Origin: Meridianimarinicoccus marinus | Lineage (GTDB): Bacteria > Pseudomonadota > Alphaproteobacteria > Rhodobacterales > Rhodobacteraceae | Length of the DNA: 64,000 nucleotides | Reading direction: 5' to 3' | Assembly: GCF_040689105.1 (NCBI RefSeq) | Contig: NZ_JBFBVU010000003.1 | Location: 186,001 to 250,000 of the forward strand | Shown here: positions 53,887-61,999 of the stretch, in pieces | Layout of the letters: every line of letters starts with the position of its first letter | Position numbering within the stretch: position 1 is the stretch's first letter | Made by a program: the position numbers and the translations under genes | The notes under the pieces: model-generated | Database searches by the model: none | What the model was told of the DNA's origin: nothing | Seen by the model: the letters and a program-made list of their open reading frames with translations, nothing else

Positions 53887-54004
53887 CTCATTTCTCCCCT
53901 TATGAACGGGCAAACCGTATCACCGAATCGGTCCGCGCCCTAAGAACAGGATTCCCGACCCGCCGGCCTAGACGGTCGAAACCGCCGCTGGCCCAAGATC
54001 CCCC

Positions 54005-54034
54005 TTGCCAGGCCGATCCCAGCCCTACTATACG
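54005..54034 (+). promoter_or_regulatory. Promoter-like sequence, probable ancestral serC promoter
   Basis: TTGCCA (54005-54010, five of six to the -35 consensus) precedes TACTAT (54026-54031) and the overlapping TATACG (54029-54034) at 15 or 18 bases. Transcription would begin at or just before the serC-leader repeat at 54037. It now drives a leader copy that runs into the antisense of the integrase gene. Confidence 0.5.
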
Positions 54035-54036
54035 CG

Positions 54037-54068
54037 GCAGCGGGACACCCCTCCCAACGAGGGGCAGA
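54037..54068 (+). repeat. Left direct repeat (attL) = orphan serC-leader copy
   Basis: A 32-base repeat, starting GCAGCGGGACACCCCTCCC and ending AACGAGGGGCAGA, containing the hairpin CCCCT...AGGGG. It recurs at 58877 with one extra C in the loop. It ends two bases before the integrase stop codon, the usual place for an attachment site. The hairpin matches what I remember of the alphaproteobacterial serC leader motif. Confidence 0.75.
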
Positions 54069-54070
54069 AG

Positions 54071-55258
54071 TCATGGCATTTTCTTCCTTTTATTACAGTT
54101 AGTTGCGTGATTATTGCCGTTGCGCTGCGTCAATTCCGTGTCAAAAAGCGCGTTGGTGACGGTCGGATCGCTCATGGCGTGGGCGTAAGTCCGCAGAACG
54201 GTTGTGGCATCTTTCCAGCCGCCGCGCTCGGCCACGGTCTTCGGGTCAAAACCCCTGTGCAGCATCGACGTGGCGAACCCGTGTCGGCAGCAGTGCGGAG
54301 TCAGCCGTTCGATTTCAGCCCGCTTGCAGACGTTGTTCCACGGCCCCCGGACGCTGCCACGCCCCGCAGACCCGAACACCCAGTCTTCCTGTTTTCGGTT
54401 CGACGGGATATTCGCCAACGCCGCGACCACCTCGGGCGGCAAGTGCGCCGTGCGCGTCCATGGTGTGGGTTTGAACAACCGCAGGATCGCGGTCCCGGCG
54501 GACAAATCCACGTCGCCCCAGACAAGACGGCAGGATTCGCCTACCCGCGCGGCCGTGCCGAACATGAACAGGCAAAGCGCCCCCAAATGCGGCAGGCCAT
54601 CCCTGATAGCCTGTTCAGCGAAGGCCGTTACCCATTCCAACGTGGCCGGGGTCTTTTCCTCGGGGTTTTCGGTGTATCGCTTCACTGAGATTTTCTGACA
54701 CCAGCCAAGTTCGGCGGCATAGTTGATCGCGGCTTGCGTGGGCTTGATCACTTGTCGATTCCATGTCGGTTCGCCTGCGTTCGGATAAATTTCTCGCGCG
54801 GCTCGGCGGATCGTCTCAGCTTTGATCTTCTCGACAGGCGTATCCTTCCAGTATTCGGCCAGCTTCAACAGGAAGCGGTCTGATCTGCCCGCGTCCAGGT
54901 ACGCCATAAAGACCTGGGCCATGGTCAGCCCCGCGCCCGGTCCATCAAAACGACGCTGCCACGCGAGGTGCTCGATTTCCGCCGCGACCCTTTTGGCTTT
55001 TTCCTTGTCAGACGTCTTTGTAGATCCTCGAAGCCGCTGCCCGTCAATGGTGCCGCTATAGTGCCAGATCCGTCCGCGCGGGTAGAGGTTGAGCGACACT
55101 TCATAGCCTCCATGAGAAACGTACCTTGCATCAAAAGCGAAGGGCTTGCCGTGGATAGGCTTCAATCCCTTGTCTTCGCAGAACTTCCAGAAGGCTGGCG
55201 TCGCACCGTCATACCCCGGATCGCGGGCCAAGTCGTTGGTTTCCCAGATACGGTCCAT
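54071..55258 (-). CDS. int: Tyrosine-recombinase phage integrase
   Basis: A 395-residue tyrosine recombinase. Catalytic Arg238 (GTAARVGESCRL), His322-x2-Arg325 (LTPHCCRHGF), Trp348 and the nucleophile Tyr358 (RTYAHA) are all present. An arm-binding-like region (about 50-105) and SAM-like core-binding region (about 110-200) precede. The ATG follows GAAGGGG, which is part of the decayed gpW reading frame. Its stop abuts the left repeat, which it presumably recognises. Confidence 0.92.
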   Translation of the reverse strand: MDRIWETNDLARDPGYDGATPAFWKFCEDKGLKPIHGKPFAFDARYVSHGGYEVSLNLYPRGRIWHYSGTIDGQRLRGSTKTSDKEKAKRVAAEIEHLAWQRRFDGPGAGLTMAQVFMAYLDAGRSDRFLLKLAEYWKDTPVEKIKAETIRRAAREIYPNAGEPTWNRQVIKPTQAAINYAAELGWCQKISVKRYTENPEEKTPATLEWVTAFAEQAIRDGLPHLGALCLFMFGTAARVGESCRLVWGDVDLSAGTAILRLFKPTPWTRTAHLPPEVVAALANIPSNRKQEDWVFGSAGRGSVRGPWNNVCKRAEIERLTPHCCRHGFATSMLHRGFDPKTVAERGGWKDATTVLRTYAHAMSDPTVTNALFDTELTQRNGNNHATNCNKRKKMP

Positions 55259-55263
55259 GCGTC

Positions 55264-55472
55264 AAACCCCTTCGAGCTGGAAAACCGCACGGTTGACGGG
55301 CGGGTGCGTGAGGCGCTTCGGATGCGGGCATCAAGGTCCGCGATGGCTGCGGCCCTCGGCATCTGAGCGGTATTCAAGCCGCTCGTCTCCCATCTGGACG
55401 CCGCGCACGCTCTTCGCGCGGGCCTTGATCAGCGCGTCACGAAGGGCGTCCAGTTCGGTTGCAGAGACGGCT
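55264..55472 (-). pseudogene. gpW-like head-tail connector remnant
   Basis: The frame after the capsid stop reads TELDALRDALIKARAKSVRG, then VQMGDERLEYRSDAE, typical of alphaproteobacterial gpW-like connector proteins, but then runs into a stop. A second frame continues the homology as AAAIADLDARI and VRFSSSKGF. One frameshift near 55360 separates them, and no good start codon remains. A broken gene that joins head and tail in the parent phage. Confidence 0.65.
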
Positions 55473-55473
55473 A

Positions 55474-56172
55474 TCAGCCCACCTTGTGCCAGCCGCGGTG
55501 ATCGACCCACCCCGCGCCGAAGTCGAGGCGCACCTTGATCTGTACGCCGTCCACCTCGAAGCCCTGCCGGGTTTCGATCTGCGGCCCCGGCGCGCCTTCC
55601 AGATAGGCGTATTCCAGCCCGTCGATCACAGCCGGATCAGCGGCGACATACCAGGCGGCGGGATCGGTGAGGCGCGGCTCAACGATCAGGGTCAGGTTGG
55701 CGAACGGGTTGGCGTCCGCCGTCTTGGTCGCGGCGATCTCGGCCAGAACCTGTTCGGCGGTGGTTTCCAGATCCGGTGGAACCACCACGAAGCGCGGCGT
55801 CACGTCGATCGTCTCGCCAGCAAGGCCGGTCTGCTTGCGCATGGCCAGCCGTGCGGCGCTGAGCGTCGTCAGGCTGGGCGCTGCTGCTGCCGTGACATTG
55901 GCGTGGTTGGCATCGAAGACCGGATCGCCGTCGCTCATGTTCGGGTTTGCGATCAGCTTGGCCACCAGTTGCTGCGCCTCGAAGGCGCGAGCGGCAGTGC
56001 CCATCTTGGCCGGGATCTGCGTGAAAGCGCCCAGGTCGTCATTGATCAGCGCCTGGCGCGAGATGCCGAAGATCTTGCCGAAGGTGTCGACGCAGTAAAG
56101 CTCGGCAGATTCCTCGATGGTGCCGTGCTTGAACTCGCCCCCTTCGGAGACCTTCTCAAGCTGCGGCGCTTC
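55474..56172 (-). pseudogene. Major capsid protein, C-terminal remnant
   Basis: An open frame from EAPQLEKVSEGGEFKHG through SRQALINDDLGAFTQIPAKM, IANPNMSDGDPVFDANHANV and LDFGAGWVDHRGWHKVG matches the C-terminal two-thirds of the Mu/HK97-like capsid (or protease-capsid fusion) of Rhodobacterales prophages. The N-terminal part is missing and the frame joins the prohead protease out of phase. Not functional as a capsid. Confidence 0.75.
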
Positions 56173-56719
56173 TCCGCGTTCATCTGCGCGCGGGTCATTA
56201 CGTCGCCCTGGTCCTGTTGCTCGGTGATTTGTTCTTGCTGGCTCATAGGGCCGTCTCCATTTCTGAAATGCGCACCGGGATCGGCGGGCATCGTGACGAT
56301 AGACACCTCAAGCAGTGTCCACTTCTTGGCGGTGCGGGTTCGGTTCTTGCCCTCGCGTCCGTCCAGCCACTCGGAAACCGTATATCCAACGGACAGGGCG
56401 CGCAGCGTGCCGTCTGAAATGTCCGCCGTGACCTGTTGTGCCGCTTCGCTGCTGCGGAACCGAAGCTGGACCCAAAGCCCTTCGGGGCGGATCTCTGCCT
56501 TCTCGACAACGCCCAGCTGGTCGCTTGTGGTGCCGCTGCGGTGGCCGTCCAGGACGGGCCCGCCTATCAGGCGGGAATGTCCGCGCCGGTAAGGTCCAGC
56601 CGCTCGATGAAGCCGGGGCGCACCGTGTCGGCCCCCGTGGAAACAATGGCCTCGATGGTGCGGGCGTCCGGGTCAAAGCTGGTCGGTCGCGGCGTGGCCG
56701 CACGAAGTTGAATGGTCAT
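56173..56719 (-). pseudogene. Prohead protease, frameshifted
   Basis: Begins MTIQLRAATPRPTSFDPDAR, with ATGA overlap of the portal stop, and stops after LTGADIPA. One frame over, homology continues RLIGGPVLDGHRSGTTSDQLG to VSIVTMPADPGAHFRNGDGP, the catalytic HK97-type prohead protease region. One frameshift near 56580 breaks it, and its 3' end is fused out of frame to the capsid remnant by a deletion. Confidence 0.75.
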
Positions 56720-57675
56720 TCTTTTGCCCCTTCGGATTGGCGGACCTGGTCGCGATCGATCTCGGCATTCAGCTCGTCAATGTCGCGGCCACGGGCGGCA
56801 ACCACCACTTCGCGGCTTTTCAAACCGGCGTTGATGGCGGCGATATCGGCTTCGGCCTCGTTGCGCGGATCGACCCACTGCCAGCCCGGCGGCACGAAGC
56901 GCACGTCGCGATAGTCGCTGAGTGAGGCCGGGTCCGGGGGGATCGCCCCGGCAAGCACCTGAATGTCGATCCAGCGCCGCCACAGCGGGCGCAGGAACTG
57001 GCCTTCGATCAGGTTGCGTTGCAGCATTTCGGCGCGGCGGCGGAACTCCAACAGTCCGACGCGGGCGGAGCTGTAGTTCGCGTCGCCCAGGTCGCCGGTC
57101 AGCGCCTCGAAGGTCAGGCCAGCACCGGCGGCAATCTCGCGATCCTGGGCGCGAAGGAACTCAACGGCCTGTGACTGCCCCTGGCTGATCAGGGCATTCA
57201 TGCGAAAGCCCGCGTGGCCTTCGATCTCGGGCCGCGTGGCGCGCCAATGACCGGCGGCGACCATGTCCGGCTTGTGCCGTTCGGCAATCTCGGCCGCGCA
57301 ATGCGGGCAGCACCAGAAGGCCGCGCCGGGATCGCCTTCGGGCTAGCTGATCTGCCCCCATTGGATCTCGGTGAAGGTGCCGCAATCCGGGCAAGGCACC
57401 TCGAATATCCGCTGATCCGACTGGGCGTAGGCGCGCAAGACGTGGCTGGTGTCTTCCAGCACAGGCGTTGATCCAAGGATGATCTTGCGGTCCGGAAAGC
57501 CCAGCGTGCGCTTTTCGGCCAGCATCAGGGGCGATCCTTCGGGCGTCGGCGCCATCCCGTCGACCTCATCCATCAGCAGGAATCGCACGTTGTGCCGGCG
57601 CAGGTTGCGCGATGCCTTGGCCGCAACCACCTTCAGCGATCCACCGGCAAAGCGCCGCGACAGAAGCGTGTTGCG
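56716..57675 (-). pseudogene. Large terminase middle part fused to portal C-terminus, with internal stop
   Basis: The first part (LLSRRFAGGSLKVVAAKASR, LLMDEVDGMAPTPEGSP, RKIILGSTPVLEDTSHVLRA, VPCPDCGTFTEIQW) is the GpA-type terminase ATPase lacking its N-terminus. A TAG at 57343-57345 interrupts it where the family has Trp-Pro-Glu-Gly. The same frame continues to GHAGFRMNALIS and then, by an in-frame deletion near 57185, becomes the lambda-type portal (EIAAGAGLTFEALTGDL, GLLEFRRRAEMLQRNLIEGQ) to its natural end. Confidence 0.78.
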
Positions 57676-57943
57676 CCCTCTCTGCAGTCAGGTTGGCGGC
57701 CTGATCCTCGTTGCCCCACTGTGCCGCCATGGCCCTCAGGTGGCGGACATAGCCGCCCATCGTGGCGCACAGGTCGTAGGCATCATGGCCCAGGTGAACC
57801 GCGATGCCCTTGGCCTTCAACTCGCTCAGCGCGCCAGAGGAAATGTCCAGAAGCGTGCACAAAACCTTGCCGCCAATGCGCTGCACCAACTCTGCGATCT
57901 GTTCGCTGGGGCGTTGGGCCTGACGTCGATCACTGCGCTGCAT
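57676..57943 (-). pseudogene. Small terminase subunit (Nu1-like), truncated
   Basis: From ATG 57943 (GAGGTG upstream) the frame reads SEQIAELVQRIGG, SSGALSELKAKGIAVHLGHD and YDLCATMGGYVRHLRAMAAQ, the winged-helix DNA-binding domain of Nu1-type small terminases. It runs out of homology after NLTAERA, where a deletion fuses it out of frame to the large terminase. It overlaps the upstream gene by 14 bases. Confidence 0.65.
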
Positions 57944-58637
57944 GGAGCACCTCACCGCCATCAACCAGCGCTGCGAAGAACTCAACGGCTTGGCGCTGCC
58001 CCCTTTCGGTTGTCGGTGGCTTCTTCGAAGGCAGGCGGTAGAACCGTTCCCCATTTTCCCCGCGATGGATGACCGGGCGATTGCACAGCTCCGGGAAGCC
58101 CTTGCCCGCGAGCCACTCGGCCCATTCGTTCAAGCCATCCCACTTCCTCGAAGGGATCACGACAAGCCCGTCAAAGGCGTTCCCCTCGAACCTGGTAGAG
58201 GCGAACTGATCAAGGGCTGCACCCTTTTGTTCTAAAGATTGTTTATCCTTATATAGCGGGGGGTAATTCCTCCCCCCTTTCGCTGCAAATCCTCCCCCCC
58301 TTTTTGTACGTTGGGGGGGCAAATCCGCCCCCCTTTCAGGGGCGTTGACCGGGGCAATTTCTCCCCCCTTTTCGCGTCGGAACGGCACGATCTTCGAGGG
58401 GCTGAGCAGCCGCATTTCCGGGGCATTGCCGTGTCCACCGTCGCCGAACGACATGAGCCAACCGGCGTTCCGCGGCTTACGCAGGGCGCGTTTGAAGGTG
58501 TCTCGGTGAACCTTGAGATAGTCGGCAAGGGTCGCCTGTGACGGGTTGAGGCGACCGGTCTCATCATTGGCAAACTGGATGGCCAGGGCACCCGCAACGG
58601 TCTTGGCGGTCGGCGACAAGCCCTCGACCTGCAACAC
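57930..58637 (-). CDS. Phage replication-like helix-turn-helix protein, N-terminus uncertain
   Basis: A 235-residue frame. LSPTAKTVAGALAIQFANDE and NPSQATLADYLKVHRDTFKR form a winged helix as in phage and plasmid initiator-like proteins. A low-complexity linker follows with repeats such as EKGGEIAP and AKGGRNYPP, then a conserved C-terminal domain (PSRKWDGLNEWAEWLAGKGF). Starts at GTG; homology seems to extend upstream (LSINRFEWIKAV), where a stop and a possible frameshift occur, so the 5' end may be damaged. Confidence 0.6.
   Translation of the reverse strand: MLQVEGLSPTAKTVAGALAIQFANDETGRLNPSQATLADYLKVHRDTFKRALRKPRNAGWLMSFGDGGHGNAPEMRLLSPSKIVPFRREKGGEIAPVNAPERGADLPPQRTKRGGGFAAKGGRNYPPLYKDKQSLEQKGAALDQFASTRFEGNAFDGLVVIPSRKWDGLNEWAEWLAGKGFPELCNRPVIHRGENGERFYRLPSKKPPTTERGQRQAVEFFAALVDGGEVLHAAQ
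58262..58372. repeat. Four C-rich degenerate repeats inside the replication-like gene
   Basis: Four copies of a unit like AATYCTCCCCCCTTT start near 58262, 58285, 58319 and 58353. They encode the KGG-type linker repeats of the helix-turn-helix protein. They could be only a coding repeat, or iteron-like binding sites within an initiator gene. The repetition is seen; function is inferred. Confidence 0.5.
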
Positions 58638-58753
58638 GGCCTTGATCCATTCGAACCGGTTGATCGAAAGCTGAGAGCCTTTTCTTTCCTATTGGCTCCG
58701 GTTGCCTCTGCACCGGGGCATTCTTCTGCTTACACGAGAATTTTCCGAGAATG

Positions 58754-58789
58754 TTTTGTGTCAATTTTGTGTCGCACAAACCGGTTTGT
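58754..58789. promoter_or_regulatory. Phage control region: tandem TTTTGTGTC and 14-bp palindrome
   Basis: TTTTGTGTC occurs twice (58754-58762, 58765-58773), followed by the perfect palindrome ACAAACCGGTTTGT (58776-58789). TTGACA (complement of 58759-58764) could be a -35 for leftward transcription of the phage genes. Probably the operator-promoter region of the former prophage. Confidence 0.45.
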
Positions 58790-58876
58790 TCTTGTATCGT
58801 TCTGCACGGCTTTGCACGAACCTGTATTGAAGACGCTATTGGTACTTGCTTTTTTTACAGGGGAGTCGTAGTGCCC

Positions 58877-58909
58877 GCAGCGGGACACCCCTCCCCAACG
58901 AGGGGCAGA
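58877..58909 (+). promoter_or_regulatory. serC leader hairpin, also right direct repeat (attR)
   Basis: A 33-base copy of the repeat, with hairpin CCCCT-CCCCAACG-AGGGG, ends 20 bases before the serC start; GTAAGGA follows as ribosome site. It corresponds by position and shape to the serC leader RNA motif described for alphaproteobacteria. It also marks the right boundary of the element. Sequence identity to the left copy is broken only by one extra C in the loop. Confidence 0.65.
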
Positions 58910-58929
58910 TATCTGTAAGGATACCAGCA

Positions 58930-60084
58930 ATGGTCACATCGACTCCGGCCACGCGGCCGGCTAACCCGCGTTTTTCTTCGGGCCCCTGCGCGAAGAACCC
59001 TGACTTTACCCTCGACGCCCTGAAAGATGCCCCGCTGGGCCGCTCGCACCGTGCCGCCATCGGCAAGGCGAAGCTGAAAGAGGCGATCGAAACCACCCGC
59101 GAGATCCTCGGCATCCCCGCCGACTACAAGATCGGCATCGTGCCCGCCTCCGACACCGGCGCCATGGAAATGGCCATGTGGTCGCTGTTGGGCGAACGCC
59201 CGGTCCAGATGGTCGCCTGGGAAAGCTTCGGCGCCGGCTGGGTCACCGATGTGGTCAAGCAGCTGAAGATCGAGGCCACCACCCATATCGCCGACTATGG
59301 CGAGATCGTGGACATGACCGCGCTGGACTATGACCAGGACGTGGTCTTCACCTGGAACGGCACCACCTCTGGCGTGCGCGTGGCCTCGGGCGAGGTGATC
59401 CCGGCCGACCGCGCCGGTCTTACCCTCTGTGACGCCACCTCGGCCTGTTTCGCCATGGACCTGCCCTGGGACAAGCTCGATGTCACCACCTTCTCCTGGC
59501 AGAAGGTTCTGGGCGGCGAAGCGGCCCACGGCATGCTGATCCTCAGCCCGCGCGCGGTCGAACGGCTCGAAAGCTACACCCCCGCCTGGCCGCTGCCCAA
59601 GATCTTCCGCCTGACCAAGGGCGGCAAGCTGATCGACGGCATCTTTACCGGCGCCACCATCAACACCCCCTCGATGCTCTGCGTCGAAGACTACCTTGTG
59701 GCCCTGAACTGGGCGAAATCCGTCGGCGGCCTGAAGGGCCTGATCGCCCGTGCCGATGCCAATTTCGCGGCCATCGACGCCTTCGTCGCCAGCCGCGACT
59801 GGATCGACTTCCTGGCCACCGACCCGGCCACCCGCTCGACCACCAGCGTCTGCCTGAAGTTCACCAACCCGGCCATCGCCGACACCGCGGCCTTCGCCAA
59901 GGCGGTGACCAAGCGGCTGGAAGCGGAAAACGCCGGTCTCGACCTGGGCGCCTATCGCGACGCCCCGGCGGGCCTGCGCATCTGGTGCGGCGGCACGGTG
60001 GAAGCTGCCGATGTGGCCGCCCTGATGCCCTGGATCGAATGGGCCTATGAAGCAGAACTCGCGGCCCTCTCCGAAACCGCCTGA
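58930..60084 (+). CDS. serC: Phosphoserine aminotransferase
   Basis: A 384-residue PLP aminotransferase of the alphaproteobacterial/archaeal SerC branch. RFSSGPCAKNPDF at the start and the PLP lysine in TFSWQKVLGGEAAHG are diagnostic. It makes phosphoserine from phosphohydroxypyruvate. AAGGA lies nine bases before ATG. First gene of serC-serA. No convincing new promoter was found in the 140 bases of element DNA upstream of its leader. Confidence 0.95.
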   Translation: MVTSTPATRPANPRFSSGPCAKNPDFTLDALKDAPLGRSHRAAIGKAKLKEAIETTREILGIPADYKIGIVPASDTGAMEMAMWSLLGERPVQMVAWESFGAGWVTDVVKQLKIEATTHIADYGEIVDMTALDYDQDVVFTWNGTTSGVRVASGEVIPADRAGLTLCDATSACFAMDLPWDKLDVTTFSWQKVLGGEAAHGMLILSPRAVERLESYTPAWPLPKIFRLTKGGKLIDGIFTGATINTPSMLCVEDYLVALNWAKSVGGLKGLIARADANFAAIDAFVASRDWIDFLATDPATRSTTSVCLKFTNPAIADTAAFAKAVTKRLEAENAGLDLGAYRDAPAGLRIWCGGTVEAADVAALMPWIEWAYEAELAALSETA

Positions 60085-60110
60085 TCTTTTTCTTGTCAGA
60101 AACACTCCGG

Positions 60111-60137
60111 GGGTCCGGGGGCAGCGCCCCCGGTCCC
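60111..60137. repeat. GC hairpin between serC and serA
   Basis: GGGTCCGGGGGC-AGC-GCCCCCGGTCCC is a near-perfect 12-bp stem with a three-base loop (one T-T mismatch). Elements like this are common between genes in high-GC alphaproteobacteria. No T tract follows, so it more likely affects mRNA stability than stops transcription into serA. Confidence 0.55.
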
Positions 60138-60247
60138 GCCCTTTCCCCCTGATCCTGCGGCCATCCCCGACGGTTTCGCCTGCCATACACCGGCCAGACG
60201 CAAGCCAGACGGTTTCCAGCCGCCGAAAATTCACGAAGGACCGCCCC

Positions 60248-61843
60248 ATGGCACCCAAAGTTCTCGTCTCCGACAAACTCAGCGAAACCGCCGTCCAGAT
60301 CTTCCGCGACCGCGGCATCGAGGTCGATTTCGAACCCGGCCTCGGCAAGGACAAGGAGCGTCTGCTCGAGGTCATCGGCCAGTATGACGGCCTCGCCATC
60401 CGCTCGGCCACCAAGGTCACCGAGAAGGTTCTCGCAGCCGCCACCAACCTCAAGGTCGTGGGCCGCGCCGGCATCGGGGTCGACAATGTCGACATTCCGG
60501 TGGCCTCGAAGCAAGGCGTGATCGTGATGAACACGCCCTTCGGCAACATGATCACAACCGCCGAGCACGCCATCGCGATGATGTTCGCCGTGGCCCGCCA
60601 GATCCCCGAGGCCAGCGCCTCGACCCACGCCGGCAAATGGGAAAAGTCCAAGTTCATGGGCGTCGAGCTGACCGGCAAGACCCTGGGCGTCATCGGTGCC
60701 GGCAACATCGGCGGCATCGTCTGCGACCGCGCCGTCGGCCTGAAGATGAAGGTCATCGCCTATGATCCCTTCCTTGGCGACGAACGCGCCAAGAAACTGG
60801 GCGTGACCAAGGTCAGCCTCGACGAGCTTCTGGCCCGCGCCGATTTCATCACTCTGCACGTCCCGAAAACCGAGAAGACCGCCAACATCCTGTCGCGCGA
60901 GGCCATCGCCAAGACCAAGAAGGGCGTGCGTATCATCAACTGCGCCCGTGGCGGTCTGGTGGACGAGGTCGCCCTCGCCGAGGCGCTGAAGTCGGGTCAT
61001 GTGGCCGGGGCCGCCTTCGACGTGTTCTCGGTGGAACCGGCGACCGAGAATCCGCTGTTCAACCTGCCCAACGTGGTCTGCACCCCGCACCTGGGCGCGG
61101 CCACCACCGAGGCGCAGGAAAATGTCGCCCTGCAGGTGGCCGAACAGATGGCCGACTACCTGCTGACTGGCGCCGTGCAGAACGCACTGAACATGCCGTC
61201 GGTCACCGCCGAGGAAGCCGCCGTGATGGGCCCCTGGGTCAAGCTGGCCGAGGATCTGGGCGCATTCGTCGGCCAGATCTCGGACGAACCGGTCAAGGCG
61301 ATCAACATCCTCTATGACGGCCGCGTTGCGGAAATGAACCTCGACGCGCTGAACTGTGCCGCGATTGCGGGCTTCATGAAGGCCACCAACCCGGATGTGA
61401 ACATGGTCTCCGCCCCGGTCATCGCCGAGGAGCGCGGCATCCAGATCTCGCGCACCACGCAGAAGAAGTCGGGCGTCTTCGATGCCTACATCAAGCTGAC
61501 CATCGAGACCGAGGCCAAGACCCGCACCATCGCCGGCACCGTGTTCAGCGACGGCAAGCCGCGCTTCATCCAGATCAAGGGCATCAACATCGACGCCGAG
61601 GTGGGCGAGCACATGCTCTACACCACCAACAACGATGTGGCCGGGATCATCGGCACCCTGGGCAAGACGCTGGGCGAGAACAACGTCAACATCGCCAACT
61701 TTACCCTGGGTCGAACCGAGGCGGGCGGCGACGCCATCGCGCTGCTGTATCTCGACGAACAGCCCCCGGTCGATGTTCTGGACAAGCTGACCGCCACCGG
61801 CATGTTCCAGCAGGTTCGCCCGCTGCACTTCGCAACGGCCTGA
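60248..61843 (+). CDS. serA: D-3-phosphoglycerate dehydrogenase
   Basis: A 531-residue long-type PHGDH: catalytic and NAD domains (LGVIGAGNIGGIVCDRA; GRAGIGVDNVD; INCARGGLVDE; THLGAATTEAQ-like PHLGAATTEA with the catalytic His), an intervening domain, and a C-terminal ACT domain (GVDNVD excluded; EHMLYTTNNDVAGIIGTLG, IANFTLGR) for serine feedback. AAGGA precedes the ATG chosen. First committed step of serine synthesis. Confidence 0.96.
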   Translation: MAPKVLVSDKLSETAVQIFRDRGIEVDFEPGLGKDKERLLEVIGQYDGLAIRSATKVTEKVLAAATNLKVVGRAGIGVDNVDIPVASKQGVIVMNTPFGNMITTAEHAIAMMFAVARQIPEASASTHAGKWEKSKFMGVELTGKTLGVIGAGNIGGIVCDRAVGLKMKVIAYDPFLGDERAKKLGVTKVSLDELLARADFITLHVPKTEKTANILSREAIAKTKKGVRIINCARGGLVDEVALAEALKSGHVAGAAFDVFSVEPATENPLFNLPNVVCTPHLGAATTEAQENVALQVAEQMADYLLTGAVQNALNMPSVTAEEAAVMGPWVKLAEDLGAFVGQISDEPVKAINILYDGRVAEMNLDALNCAAIAGFMKATNPDVNMVSAPVIAEERGIQISRTTQKKSGVFDAYIKLTIETEAKTRTIAGTVFSDGKPRFIQIKGINIDAEVGEHMLYTTNNDVAGIIGTLGKTLGENNVNIANFTLGRTEAGGDAIALLYLDEQPPVDVLDKLTATGMFQQVRPLHFATA

Positions 61844-61872
61844 CCACAGGCCCCCGCGACCTGATCACAAGC

Positions 61873-61899
61873 GCCCCGGCAAGCTCCAGGGCCCTTTTT
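61873..61899 (+). terminator. Rho-independent terminator of serCA
   Basis: GCCCCGG pairs with CCAGGGC (one mismatch) around CAAGCT, followed by CCTTTTTA, thirty bases after the serA stop. A standard intrinsic terminator. Confidence 0.75.
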
Positions 61900-61999
61900 A
61901 CATGCCCGGCCCGGGTCCGGCAGCGGCGTCTGCCTTGATGTGCGTCACATGTGCCTCTGCGGCAACTCGCGACTTGTGGCAGGCGTCCGGACATGATCC

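Larger units (their letters stand above)
54037..58909. mobile_element. Degraded prophage with intact integrase, inserted in the serC leader
   Basis: A 4.8-kb unit bounded by direct repeats, all genes on the minus strand. Order in transcription: replication-like helix-turn-helix gene, small terminase, large terminase, portal, prohead protease, capsid, gpW-like connector, integrase. Each structural gene is truncated, fused or frameshifted; only the integrase frame is open throughout. It separates serC from its presumed promoter. Boundaries rest on the repeats; the identity of the fragments on recognition of Rhodobacterales prophage proteins. Confidence 0.8.

Noticed and set aside
54037..54068. 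tRNA-derived attachment site
   Set aside because: The repeat cannot be folded into a tRNA end and no tRNA gene lies at either border; it matches the serC leader instead.
58262..58372. CRISPR array
   Set aside because: The repeats are short, degenerate, unevenly spaced and lie within a coding frame; no cas genes.
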